A stretch of DNA of 64,000 bases from JAHJQZ01 sp963667595 (GTDB lineage: Bacteria; Pseudomonadota; Alphaproteobacteria; Rhizobiales; Devosiaceae), in the NCBI GenBank assembly GCA_963667595.2, contig CAXXWD010000005.1:62001-126000 (forward strand), given 5' to 3'. Of this stretch, positions 40,714 through 48,974 are shown piece by piece. A program made the translations under genes and the position numbers. The first letter of the stretch is position 1. Every line of letters starts with the position of its first letter. The notes beneath the pieces are model-generated. The model saw nothing but the letters and a program-made list of their open reading frames with translations. It did no database searches and was not told the origin of the DNA.

Positions 40714-41418
40714 ATGTCTAGATCCACTTCTGTTCCATCGCGCTTCAGGTCGGGGCTTTACCTCTCCATCCCGCTGGTGCTCGGCTATTTCCCCATCGCC
40801 TTTGCCTTCGGCGTCGCCGCGACGCGGGCCGGGTTCAGCGCGGCCGAGGCCGTGATTTTTTCACTGGTGATCTATGCCGGCGCCGCGCAGTTTTTGGCGC
40901 TCGCTCTCGTCGCGAGCGGCGCACCGCTCGCCGTTTCGGCCCTGACGCTGATCGCCATGAACCTGAGACATGTCATGTACGGCCCGGTCCTCATGCAAAA
41001 GGCCGGACCGGATGCGGACACGCGCCATGCCTGGATCTGGGCCTGGGGCTTGACCGACGAGGTCTTCGCCACCACGCTGGGTGCCCTGTCGCGCGGGCAG
41101 CGCTTTTCCGAACGACTCATCGGCGGCATCGGGCTCGGCGCCTATCTGGCCTGGGTGTCCGGCACCGTCTTCGGCGTCGTGGCGGGCGAAGGGGCACTCG
41201 ACGCCGTCCCCGCCCTCGACGCGGCTCTGGGTTTCATGCTGCCGGCGCTCTTTCTCGCCCTGCTGCTGTCCATCTTCGAGAAAACCCAGATCCTGACCAT
41301 TGCCGCCGCCGTGCTGGCGACGATCGTGGGCATGACGATGTTTTCCCCGAGCGTCGGCATCCTTGTCGGCATGCTGACCGGCGCCGCCGTGGGCACGATC
41401 CGGACGGATGCGCCATGA
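40714..41418 (+). CDS. azlC: AzlC family branched-chain amino acid exporter subunit
   Basis: 234 aa from ATG 40714, with GTGAGG just before. About seven hydrophobic segments; the AzlC motifs are SIPLVLGYFPIAFAFGVAAT, SLVIYAGAAQFLALAL, MNLRHVMYGPVL and WGLTDEVFA. With AzlD it forms the large subunit of an amino acid exporter (leucine, valine and analogues). Its stop overlaps the azlD start as ATGA, indicating a fixed stoichiometry. Confidence 0.95.
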   Translation: MSRSTSVPSRFRSGLYLSIPLVLGYFPIAFAFGVAATRAGFSAAEAVIFSLVIYAGAAQFLALALVASGAPLAVSALTLIAMNLRHVMYGPVLMQKAGPDADTRHAWIWAWGLTDEVFATTLGALSRGQRFSERLIGGIGLGAYLAWVSGTVFGVVAGEGALDAVPALDAALGFMLPALFLALLLSIFEKTQILTIAAAVLATIVGMTMFSPSVGILVGMLTGAAVGTIRTDAP

Positions 41419-41738
41419 GACCCGAACTCGTCCTTCTCGCCGTGATCGTCGGTTTTGCGACTTGGCTCTTCCGCTTCGTGCCAACCCGAATGCGGCTTTC
41501 CCAAAACGGCGCGCCCGGCCCGCTGCGCCGTTTTCTGGTCGCGACCGGCCCGGCGGCGATCGCCACGCTTTTCACGGCGTCGATCCTGCCGATGATGGGA
41601 ACGGAGATCGAAGACGCCCTGCCCCTCGTTTGCGGCATCGCGGCGGTCCTGCTGGCGTATTTCTTCAAGCCGTCCGTCGTCCTGTCGACGCTAGCGGGCG
41701 TTCTGGCCTACGGGCTTGCAACGTTCTGGCTGGGATAA
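41415..41738 (+). CDS. azlD: AzlD family branched-chain amino acid exporter subunit
   Basis: 107 aa. Small partner of AzlC with three to four hydrophobic segments (VIVGFATWLFRFVP, FLVATGPAAIATLFTASILP, VCGIAAVLLAYFFKPSVVLSTLAGVLAYGLATFWL). Overlaps azlC by four bases. No regulator of the Lrp/AsnC type is adjacent. Confidence 0.92.
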   Translation: MRPELVLLAVIVGFATWLFRFVPTRMRLSQNGAPGPLRRFLVATGPAAIATLFTASILPMMGTEIEDALPLVCGIAAVLLAYFFKPSVVLSTLAGVLAYGLATFWLG

Positions 41739-41746
41739 TCCCCGCG

Positions 41747-41771
41747 AAAAAAGGTCTTGAAACGCAAGACC
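41747..41771 (-). terminator. Rho-independent terminator of the minus-strand LysM/M23 gene
   Basis: GGTCTTG (41753-41759) and CAAGACC (41765-41771) pair perfectly around a five-base loop, and six A (41747-41752) give TTTTTT on the minus strand. It lies about 80 bases past the LysM/M23 stop codon. A second overlapping hairpin, GACCCCGGC/GCCGGGGTC around CGAA (41768-41789), sits upstream of it in the minus direction and may strengthen it. Confidence 0.85.
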
Positions 41772-41853
41772 CCGGCCGAAGCCGGGGTCTCGGGAGCCAG
41801 CTACACTGTCCGTGGCGAGCGCTTTTCCAAAACCGAAAACGCGCCGTGCCAGT

Positions 41854-42978
41854 TCAGCCCGCCAGGAGTGGCATGGGATCGACCGGGGTCGCACCCTTTC
41901 TCAGTTCGAAATGAAGCTGCGGTCGTGACACGCCGCCTGTCATGCCCATCGAACCGATTGCATCGCCGACACCGACCGTCTCGCCCTTGGCGACGGTGAT
42001 GTCCTTCAAATGGGCATAGGCCGAGACATAGCCGTTGTCGTGCTTGATCAGGATGAGGTTGCCATAGCCCTGCACGGCGCTGCCCGTATAGATCACAACG
42101 CCGGTATCGACAGCGCGGACCGCCGTGCCTTCGGTGGCCGCGATATTGATGCCCGAACGCGATTCGGCAAAATTTGTGATCACCGTGCCGCTGACCGGCC
42201 AGCGGAACTTGCCGTTTGCACCCGCCGGCTTGACCATGGCCGTAACCGTTTCGGCCGCGTCCGTGGAAGCGACGGTTTCCGGCTGCGGCGTGGAAACGAC
42301 CGGCGCCTTTGGCGGCTGCTTGGCCGGGATGCTGGCGGTCTGGACCGGCGCGGCGGTGACCTTGCCACCCGGAATGATCAGCTTTTGTCCGATATAGATT
42401 TTATCCATCGAGGCGATATTATTGGCCTTGACGATGACATTGGGCTCAACGCCATATTTGCGGGCGATGACATACAAGGACTCGCCCGAAGCGATGACGT
42501 GAACCGGGCCGGTCGGTGTTTCGGGTTTTGCTGATGCGGCGGAAACCTGCGGCGCGGCTGGCTGTGCCGGAACGGGGGTCGCTGCAAGCTGGACTGCGGA
42601 CTGAGCGGGCATGGTGGTTTGGCTCCCCGAGGAAATGACCGGCGGCAACGGTTGGGCAACGACTGCGGTCGTGGTGGCAGAAGCGGCCGACGGCGTCACG
42701 CTGGCCGTATAGGCCGGCACGATGTTCGATGTGCCGACATCGGCCGGCGGCACATAGGGACCCTTGGCGTTGATCGGACTGGTCAGGGGCGCCGGCATTG
42801 TCTGCGCGCCGGCCACGCTTGTGGCCTGACCTGTCGAACCCGTCGAACCTGTCACGCTTGGATCAATGAAACTGCGGCTCCCCATGGAGGAGCATCCCGT
42901 CAAGGACGCGGCGCCAATCAGCAATGCGGCTGCGGCGACCGATCGCCGAAACGCGAGATCCGAAATGCGGTACCTCAT
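41854..42978 (-). CDS. LysM and M23-domain lipoprotein (NlpD/LytM-factor type)
   Basis: 374 aa. Lipoprotein signal with lipobox LTGC (C29), a Ser/Thr/Pro/Ala-rich spacer, a LysM domain at about 160-205 (VIASGESLYVIARKYGVEPN), another spacer, then an M23 fold at about 265-370. Zinc ligands are missing: the usual H-x-G-(I/L)-D segment reads SGINIAAT, and the first H of the usual H-L-H-F-E motif reads Q (QLHFE). Only the last His remains, so it should not cut peptidoglycan itself. Degenerate M23 proteins such as NlpD and EnvC activate AmiC-type amidases, and an AMIN-type amidase is encoded at the left end of this window. It follows pcm. Confidence 0.9.
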   Translation of the reverse strand: MRYRISDLAFRRSVAAAALLIGAASLTGCSSMGSRSFIDPSVTGSTGSTGQATSVAGAQTMPAPLTSPINAKGPYVPPADVGTSNIVPAYTASVTPSAASATTTAVVAQPLPPVISSGSQTTMPAQSAVQLAATPVPAQPAAPQVSAASAKPETPTGPVHVIASGESLYVIARKYGVEPNVIVKANNIASMDKIYIGQKLIIPGGKVTAAPVQTASIPAKQPPKAPVVSTPQPETVASTDAAETVTAMVKPAGANGKFRWPVSGTVITNFAESRSGINIAATEGTAVRAVDTGVVIYTGSAVQGYGNLILIKHDNGYVSAYAHLKDITVAKGETVGVGDAIGSMGMTGGVSRPQLHFELRKGATPVDPMPLLAG

Positions 42979-43026
42979 CGGCCAACTCGTTACTTAAAGA
43001 ACTCTATCGAGCTGAGTATTACCGCG

Positions 43027-43683
43027 TTAAGGTAAAGACGAACTTAAGGGCGGCAAACGCACCGTCCCGTGCTCGGCGATGAGCATATCGTCGCCCTCGC
43101 GCACAAGGGTCATGATGGTCTGGCGCTCGGCCGCCGGCCCGACGGCGGCGACCAGAATCCCCTCGTCCGCCAGTTGTCCGGCCAGCCATTCCGGCAGGTC
43201 CGGCACGGACCCTGTCAAAAGCACCCGATCGAACGGCGCCATCTGCGGCAGGCCGTGAAGCCCGTCCGCGACGAAGCCGACGATGTGGTCGGCGCCAAGA
43301 CCGCGCCAGCGTGCCACCGCCGCCGCCATGAGATGCCGGTCCTTTTCCACCGAGAAGATTCGGCGACCGAGACGCGATAAGAGCATGGCCGAATAGCCGC
43401 TGCCGGTGCCCACTTCCAGCACCTTGACCGCATCGGCGGCATCGAGCGCGGTCAGGAGGCGCGCCAGAATGATCGGTGAGGTGATCGATTGCCCCGCGCC
43501 GATCGGCAGCGAGGCGTCCTTATAGGCGTAATCGGTATAATCGGCCGGCACGAAAAGTTCGTGCGGTACGGATTCGAACGCATCGAGAAGCCGGCGGTCG
43601 GTGATGCCGAGACTGCGCAGGGCGAGAATGAGGCCGGCGCGCGCAACGAAAAACCTATCGTCCGTGCCGTCGGCGTCGTTCAT
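43027..43683 (-). CDS. pcm: Protein-L-isoaspartate O-methyltransferase
   Basis: 218 aa. SAM-dependent repair enzyme that methylates isoaspartyl residues in aged proteins. Class I methyltransferase motifs: VLEVGTGSGYSAMLLSRLG (motif I) and the PFDRVLLTGSVPDLPEWLAGQLADEG region, with PIGAGQSITSP typical of PCMT. The start overlaps the surE stop as ATGA. surE and pcm are neighbours in many bacteria as stress-survival genes. Confidence 0.95.
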   Translation of the reverse strand: MNDADGTDDRFFVARAGLILALRSLGITDRRLLDAFESVPHELFVPADYTDYAYKDASLPIGAGQSITSPIILARLLTALDAADAVKVLEVGTGSGYSAMLLSRLGRRIFSVEKDRHLMAAAVARWRGLGADHIVGFVADGLHGLPQMAPFDRVLLTGSVPDLPEWLAGQLADEGILVAAVGPAAERQTIMTLVREGDDMLIAEHGTVRLPPLSSSLP

Positions 43684-44558
43684 TTTGCTGTGGCCGGGGG
43701 ATCGGGATGATAGCGCACGTCGTCGCCCCCATCGCCAGCCCGGATCTTGGGGCCGATTTCGGGTTCAGCTTCCGGACCGGTAGCAAAGGCATCGGCGCAG
43801 CGTTCCTGCAACCCCTTGGCTCCGGCCAGATCGGACTGGTTGAGGTTGAGCGGCGTCACGGTGACGGCGCGTTCCTGATGCAGCACATGGAAATCGGCAT
43901 CCGGATCGAGCGGTTCGGGCGAATGTGGAACGGCGATGAAGAACTTGCCGTCGTTGCGGCTCGGATAATAGGCGAAGGGCGAATAGGCGAAACGCTGATG
44001 CGGCACCACGCGAATACCGGCCACCGTTTCGACCGGCCCGAGCGGGAAGTTGACGTTGAAATAGGTGCCGTTGCGACGCGGCTGGGCAATCAAGGCCCGC
44101 AAAACCACCGCACCGAAGCTCAAGGCCGTCTCCCAGGACACGTCGAACCCGTTTTCGTAGTCGACCGCCTGGCTCATGGCGATGCCGAGCGCGCCCTGCA
44201 TCGCCCCTTCCCGCGCCCCAGCCGCGGTTCCCGAGCAATTGATGATGTCGCCGAGATTCTGGCCGTTATTGACCCCGGACAGAACCACGTCCGGCTTCTT
44301 GTCCTTGAGAAGATGGGTCATGCCCACGACGACGCAATCTGCCGGCGTGCCATCGAGTGCCCAGATACGGGCGTCGCGCCGCTCGATTTCCAGCTCCTGA
44401 CCGAAGGAAAAACGATGGCCGACCCCGGACTGGTTCCCGGCCGGGGCCACGACATAGACATCGTCGCTGACCGCTCGCGCGATTTCGAGCGCCACGTCCA
44501 TGCCGGGGGCATCCACCCCGTCGTCATTGGTGATCAGGATGCGGGGGCCTTTTGTCAT
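43680..44558 (-). CDS. surE: 5'/3'-nucleotidase SurE with C-terminal extension
   Basis: 292 aa, about 35-40 residues longer than usual. SurE N-terminal metal site ILITNDDGVDAPG (DD at the start), nucleotide region LSGVNNGQNLGDIINCSGTAAGAREGAM and the GTPADCVVVG motif. The extra C-terminal tail after about residue 255 is Pro/Asp/Glu-rich (for example TGPEAEPEIGPKIRAGDGGD) and probably disordered. Overlaps serS by four bases at its start and pcm at its end. Hydrolyses nucleoside monophosphates. Confidence 0.95.
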   Translation of the reverse strand: MTKGPRILITNDDGVDAPGMDVALEIARAVSDDVYVVAPAGNQSGVGHRFSFGQELEIERRDARIWALDGTPADCVVVGMTHLLKDKKPDVVLSGVNNGQNLGDIINCSGTAAGAREGAMQGALGIAMSQAVDYENGFDVSWETALSFGAVVLRALIAQPRRNGTYFNVNFPLGPVETVAGIRVVPHQRFAYSPFAYYPSRNDGKFFIAVPHSPEPLDPDADFHVLHQERAVTVTPLNLNQSDLAGAKGLQERCADAFATGPEAEPEIGPKIRAGDGGDDVRYHPDPPATAK

Positions 44559-45835
44559 TGCGTCGGTCCGATCCGTTCCAGTCCGCCGAGATAGGGCTGC
44601 AGGGCCTTGGGGATGCGGAAGCCGCCATCTTTTTCCTGATGGTTTTCCATCACCGCGATCAGCGTTCGTCCCACGGCGATTCCCGAACCGTTGAGCGTAT
44701 GCGGATAAGTGGTGTTGCCGTCAGCGTCGCGATAGCGGGTGTTCATGCGCCGCGCCTGCCAGTCGCCGGCCATCGAGACCGAGGAGATCTCGCGATAGGT
44801 GTTCTGGCCGGGCAGCCACACTTCAATGTCGAAGGTGCGCTGCATGGTGGCACCCATATCGCCAGCGCACAGGCGCACCACGTGGTACGGCAGTTCCAGG
44901 CGTTTCAACACTTCCTCGGCGCAGGAAAGCATGCGCTCCTGCTCGTCTTCCGATTTGTCCGGCTCGGTGACTGAGACCATCTCCACCTTGTTGAACTGGT
45001 GCTGGCGCAACATGCCGCGCGTATCGCGTCCGGCCGAACCGGCCTCGGCACGGAAACACGGAGTCAGCGCCGTCACCCGGATCGGCAAATCGGAGACGTC
45101 GAGAATTTGCTCGCGCACCAGATTGGTCAGCGGCACCTCGGAGGTCGGAATGAGCCAGCGGTCGTCCGTTGTCTTGAAGGCGTCCTCGAAAAATTTCGGC
45201 AATTGCCCGGTGCCGTAAAGCACTTCGGGACGAACCAGCAGCGGCACCTGGTGTTCGGTGAAGCCATGTTCGGTGGTGTGCAGGTCGAGCATGAATTGCC
45301 CGAGCGCCCGTTCGACACGCGCCAGCGCGCCGCGCAGCACCACGAAACGGGATCCGGCCAGGCGTGCCCCGGCCTCGAAATCCATCATCCCCAGCGCTTC
45401 GCCGATCTCGAAATGCTCCTTGGGAGTGAAGTTGAATTGTCTCGGTTCGCCCCAGCGGCCACGCTCGACATTGTCATGCTCGTCCTTGCCGTCCGGCACC
45501 GAAGGGTGCAGCAGGTTGGGCAGGGTTTCGAGCATGGAGGTCAAAGCCGCGATCGCCGCGCGCTGGCGTTCCTCGGCTTCCGGCAACGCCGTTTTCAGTG
45601 CCGAAACCTCGGCCATCAGTTCGGCCGCTTTCGCCTCGTCGCCCGATGCCTTGGCCTTGCCGATTTCCTTGGACGCGGCGTTGCGCCGTTCCTGCATATC
45701 GTTGAGGGCAACGATCGCCGCGCGGCGCTCGTCGTCAAGCTCCAGCGCCTTCGCGGACTGGGGACCGAGCCCGCGTTTTGCCATCGCCGCGTCAAAGACT
45801 TCGGCGTTGGCGCGAATCCATTTGATATCGAACAT
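44555..45835 (-). CDS. serS: Serine--tRNA ligase
   Basis: 426 aa. Class II aminoacyl-tRNA synthetase. An N-terminal coiled-coil tRNA-binding arm (about 1-110) contains MQERRNAASKEIGKAKASGDEAK. Motif 2 is FRAEAGSAGRDTRGMLRQHQF and motif 3 is NGSGIAVGRTLIAVMENHQ, both complete. The gene lies between tatC and surE, an arrangement frequent in Hyphomicrobiales. Confidence 0.98.
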   Translation of the reverse strand: MFDIKWIRANAEVFDAAMAKRGLGPQSAKALELDDERRAAIVALNDMQERRNAASKEIGKAKASGDEAKAAELMAEVSALKTALPEAEERQRAAIAALTSMLETLPNLLHPSVPDGKDEHDNVERGRWGEPRQFNFTPKEHFEIGEALGMMDFEAGARLAGSRFVVLRGALARVERALGQFMLDLHTTEHGFTEHQVPLLVRPEVLYGTGQLPKFFEDAFKTTDDRWLIPTSEVPLTNLVREQILDVSDLPIRVTALTPCFRAEAGSAGRDTRGMLRQHQFNKVEMVSVTEPDKSEDEQERMLSCAEEVLKRLELPYHVVRLCAGDMGATMQRTFDIEVWLPGQNTYREISSVSMAGDWQARRMNTRYRDADGNTTYPHTLNGSGIAVGRTLIAVMENHQEKDGGFRIPKALQPYLGGLERIGPTQ

Positions 45836-45858
45836 TTTCGAACCTGCCTAAATCGTCC

Positions 45859-46689
45859 TTAAGTCGACGGTTCCGTCGATTCCGCTTCTTTTTTGGCCCG
45901 AGTCTTCTCGACCCAGCGCACTGAAAGGATCGACACCTCGTAGAGCAGCAGCAATGGCAGGGCAAGACCGATCTGGGAAATCGGGTCGGGCGGCGTCAGA
46001 AAGGCCGCAACCGTGAGCACGGCAACAACGGCATATTTGCGCCATTTGGCCAGGGATTGCGCCGTGACCAGTTCCACCTGCGCCAGAAGGGTCAGAAGGA
46101 CCGGCAACTGGAAACAGACGCCGAAAGCCAGAAGCAGGGTCATGATCAGGCTGAGATATTCGCTGACCCGCGTCTGCATCTGGATGTTGACCCCCTCTTC
46201 CAGAACCTGGGTGGAGAGGAAAAACCGCAAGGCCAGCGGCATGACGCCGTAATAAACCACCGCCCCGCCGATGATGAACAGGATCGGGGTGGCGACGATA
46301 TAGGGCAGAAAGGCTTTGCGCTCCTTCTTGTAAAGGCCAGGCGCCACGAAGGCGTAGATCTGATAGGCGAGATAGGGAAAGCTCAGGGCCAGGGCGGCGA
46401 ACATGGCCACGCTCAACTGGGTGAAGAACTGTTCCTGCGGCGCGGTGAAGATCATTTCGACCGTGCCGCTGTCGCCGACCGCCGACTTGAACGGCCCAAG
46501 CAGCCACAAATAGATTTGCTTGGAGACAAAGAAACACAAAATGAACAGGATCGAGAACGCGACCAGCGAATGGATCAGCCGCTGGCGCAATTCGATCAGA
46601 TGATCGAGCAGCGGCGCCTCAGTGCCGGCCAGTTCGTCTTCCGGGGCCTTGTCTTCGGACTTGTTTTCGATTTGCGGTGTTTCGGCCAC
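45859..46689 (-). CDS. tatC: Twin-arginine translocase subunit TatC
   Basis: 276 aa. Six membrane helices with the TatC signature near the start (LIELRQRLIHSLVAF) and FLPYIVATPILFIIGGAVVYYGVMPLALRFF, PVLLTLLAQVELV. It recognises the RR signal peptide with TatB. The N-terminal acidic extension (about 25 residues) and charged C-terminal tail (KTRAKKEAESTEPST) are normal variants. Four bases separate it from tatB. Confidence 0.97.
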   Translation of the reverse strand: MAETPQIENKSEDKAPEDELAGTEAPLLDHLIELRQRLIHSLVAFSILFILCFFVSKQIYLWLLGPFKSAVGDSGTVEMIFTAPQEQFFTQLSVAMFAALALSFPYLAYQIYAFVAPGLYKKERKAFLPYIVATPILFIIGGAVVYYGVMPLALRFFLSTQVLEEGVNIQMQTRVSEYLSLIMTLLLAFGVCFQLPVLLTLLAQVELVTAQSLAKWRKYAVVAVLTVAAFLTPPDPISQIGLALPLLLLYEVSILSVRWVEKTRAKKEAESTEPST

Positions 46690-46692
46690 GGC

Positions 46693-47517
46693 TTACTCCT
46701 CCGCCTTGGGTGCGCTGCGACGGCGTATGGGCTTCGGTGCCGACGGCGTTTCGGATGCCGTCTCGGCGGCCGGGATGTCCGTTTGGAGGGCCGGCTTTGC
46801 TGCCGCGGTCTTCCTCGCGGTGCGCGGCTTCGCTTGTCTGACCGTATTTTTCGTTGCGTTTACGACGACAGGATCGGCGGATTTGGTCGATTTGGCTGCG
46901 GGTTTGCCCTTCGCGCCGGTGGACGCACCGGACTTCGATGCCGTCTTCGGCTTTGCCTTGCCCTTCGTTTCGGCGGAAGCGGACGCGGCACCTGGTTTTG
47001 CGCTTGATTTGGCGCGTGGCTTGCGGGGCGTTTTGGCTTTGGCGGCCGGTTTGGCCGCAGGAGCGGCTTCCGTCAGATCGACCGGCACATCGTCGGGCAC
47101 CGTGCCGAGCTTGGCCTGATCCTTGGCGATCGCGGCACTCATGCTGGCTTTGGCGGCGTCCGAAGGCCCCTCGTCGATACCGGCCTGGGTCTTGATGGCG
47201 GCCACGACGCTTTCCCCGCCGGCATCCGGCTTAAGCGCCCCGGTCGGCTTGACTCGGGTCGAGGTCGAGATGTTGAACTCACGCTGAATCTCATCGCGTG
47301 CATTGCGCAAGGGATCGGTCAGTGACTTGCGAATATCCTTGATGTCGTCAACCGCCGCCATCTTGTTGAATTCGGAACGAAACTCGTTGCCCATGCGCCG
47401 GATCGTGCCGAGCGAACGACCGAGTTGGCGCATCATGACCGGCAGGTCCTTGGGACCGACGACGATCAGCGCCACCACCGCGACGACCATCATCTCGGTC
47501 CAGCCTAAGCCCAGCAT
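46693..47517 (-). CDS. tatB: Twin-arginine translocase subunit TatB
   Basis: 274 aa. N-terminal membrane helix and amphipathic helix (LGWTEMMVVAVVALIVVGPKDLP, MMRQLGRSLGTIRRMGNEFRSEF), then a long Lys/Ala/Pro-rich C-terminal tail of about 180 residues, as usual for alphaproteobacterial TatB. The first 100 residues hold all the recognised TatB sequence. Lies between tatA and tatC. Confidence 0.95.
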   Translation of the reverse strand: MLGLGWTEMMVVAVVALIVVGPKDLPVMMRQLGRSLGTIRRMGNEFRSEFNKMAAVDDIKDIRKSLTDPLRNARDEIQREFNISTSTRVKPTGALKPDAGGESVVAAIKTQAGIDEGPSDAAKASMSAAIAKDQAKLGTVPDDVPVDLTEAAPAAKPAAKAKTPRKPRAKSSAKPGAASASAETKGKAKPKTASKSGASTGAKGKPAAKSTKSADPVVVNATKNTVRQAKPRTARKTAAAKPALQTDIPAAETASETPSAPKPIRRRSAPKAEE

Positions 47518-47598
47518 GCGTGTCTTTCCCCTGGCCGAAATTCCATTTCGCTAGCAGCGACACCCATCGGCCCGCTGATCTCCCGCGACCCGATGGTC

Positions 47599-47793
47599 TC
47601 AGGCGTCCTTGCTCTTGTCGGTTTGCTTGGCGTCGATCTGCGCCATCGGCTTCTCGTCTTCGTCCCGCATGCCTTTCTGGAAGGCTTTGATGCCGGACGC
47701 GACTTCGCCCATCATGCCCGAAATCTTGCCGCGGCCAAACAGCAACACAACGGCGATGGCGATAACGAGAATGCCCCAGAATCCCGGATTCAT
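47599..47793 (-). CDS. tatA: Twin-arginine translocase subunit TatA
   Basis: 64 aa from ATG 47793 (MNPGFWGILVIAIAVVLLFG); an upstream in-frame ATG at 47859 adds residues unlike TatA. One N-terminal membrane helix, then the conserved FGRGKISGMMGEVASGIKAFQKGM amphipathic segment and an acidic tail. It forms the protein-conducting oligomer of the Tat system. Followed by tatB on the same strand. Confidence 0.95.
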   Translation of the reverse strand: MNPGFWGILVIAIAVVLLFGRGKISGMMGEVASGIKAFQKGMRDEDEKPMAQIDAKQTDKSKDA

Positions 47794-47855
47794 GACTAGT
47801 GCTCCAATTTCCTCGCGCGACCCGCGGCCGCAGGTTTCGAGCGCTACATCTATGG

Positions 47856-48974
47856 TCAATCTTGGGCGAAAACAAGAATGTCCGCGCTATTGAGCGAAAC
47901 CGTCACGTCTTGGCCGGGGATAAGCGCGGCTTCGGCGCCGTGGCGCACCAGAAGCGGCCGGTCGAGTCCAGCAACGCCGATCTCCAGAATATCCGTGCCG
48001 AGCGCCGTGCGTTTGCCAAGGATTCGGCCTGACACGCCCTGCCCTTCGGTCGCGATCCTGATGGCGCCCGTTGGCCTCAGACCGATTGTCACACCGGTTC
48101 CTTCGGCAAAGCCATCCGCCGGGACCGGGCCGAACGGGGTCTCGATGCGCCCATTCGTCACTCTGCCGCCAAACTCGCTGAGGGGCGACAGGAAACGCGC
48201 CGCAGCGAGATCGACCGGCACGGCATAAACGGTCTGCGCCGCATCCACCTGGATCAGCCTTCCGTCGCGCAACAGCGCGATCCGGTCGCCGAGCAGCATC
48301 GCTTCTTCCGGATCGTGGGTAACGATCAGGCTCGTCGCCCGCGTTTCCCTGAGAACCGCCAGCGTCTCGGCCCTGACGGTTTCGCGCATACGTGCGTCGA
48401 GCCCGGAAAACGGCTCGTCGAGCATCAGGATACCCGGACGCGGCGCGATGGCCCGCGCCAGCGCCAGGCGCTGTTGCTGGCCGCCGGACAGCCGGTGCGG
48501 GTAATCGTTTTCGCGGTCAGAAAGCCCGACACGGGCAAGACTCGCGCGTGCCCGCCCAAGGGCGGTTTTCCTGTCGAGCCGATGCAATCCGAACAAAACG
48601 TTCTGTAAAAGCGTCTTGTGCGGGAAGAGCGCGAAATCCTGAAACATCAATCCAACGCCGCGCCGATCGGGCGGCACGTGGACATCCGGGCTCGACACGA
48701 TCCGGTCGTCGATCCTGATGGTCCCCGCCTCGATGCGCTGCAAGCCGGCAGTGGCCCTCAAAAGCGTCGATTTGCCCGAGCCGCTTTCGCCCAGAAGGCA
48801 GACGATCTCGCCCGGCACCAGATCGAGGCTGAACTGATCGAGCACCTTGCGGTCGCCGAGACGCACGTCAATCCTGTCGAAACGCAAACCGGCGGCGAAG
48901 CTGACGCCAACCGTGCCGCGCGGTCCCCAGTCGCGGGAGCCGCGCGCCGGCGTCGCGGTTCTGTCCTTTATCAA
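47856..48974 (-). CDS. ABC transporter ATP-binding protein with TOBE domain (FbpC/PotA-like), orphan
   Basis: 372 aa. Walker A GESGSGKST near residue 70, Q-loop MFQDFALFPHKT, signature LSGGQQQRLALARA, Walker B ILMLDEPFSGLD, and the D-loop/H-switch SLIVTHDPEEAM; the last 120 residues form a TOBE/OB region (GVTIGLRPTGAIR). This class normally drives ferric iron, spermidine, sulfate or sugar import together with two permeases and a binding protein, none of which is adjacent. The overlap of four bases with the scpB stop (ATGA) links it to the scp operon. The first 30 or so residues are atypical. Confidence 0.88.
   Translation of the reverse strand: MIKDRTATPARGSRDWGPRGTVGVSFAAGLRFDRIDVRLGDRKVLDQFSLDLVPGEIVCLLGESGSGKSTLLRATAGLQRIEAGTIRIDDRIVSSPDVHVPPDRRGVGLMFQDFALFPHKTLLQNVLFGLHRLDRKTALGRARASLARVGLSDRENDYPHRLSGGQQQRLALARAIAPRPGILMLDEPFSGLDARMRETVRAETLAVLRETRATSLIVTHDPEEAMLLGDRIALLRDGRLIQVDAAQTVYAVPVDLAAARFLSPLSEFGGRVTNGRIETPFGPVPADGFAEGTGVTIGLRPTGAIRIATEGQGVSGRILGKRTALGTDILEIGVAGLDRPLLVRHGAEAALIPGQDVTVSLNSADILVFAQD

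Noticed and set aside
41768..41789. GACCCCGGC-CGAA-GCCGGGGTC hairpin as terminator of azlD on the plus strand
   Set aside because: A perfect 9-bp stem but no T-run follows; the better terminator in this gap is on the minus strand (41747-41771).
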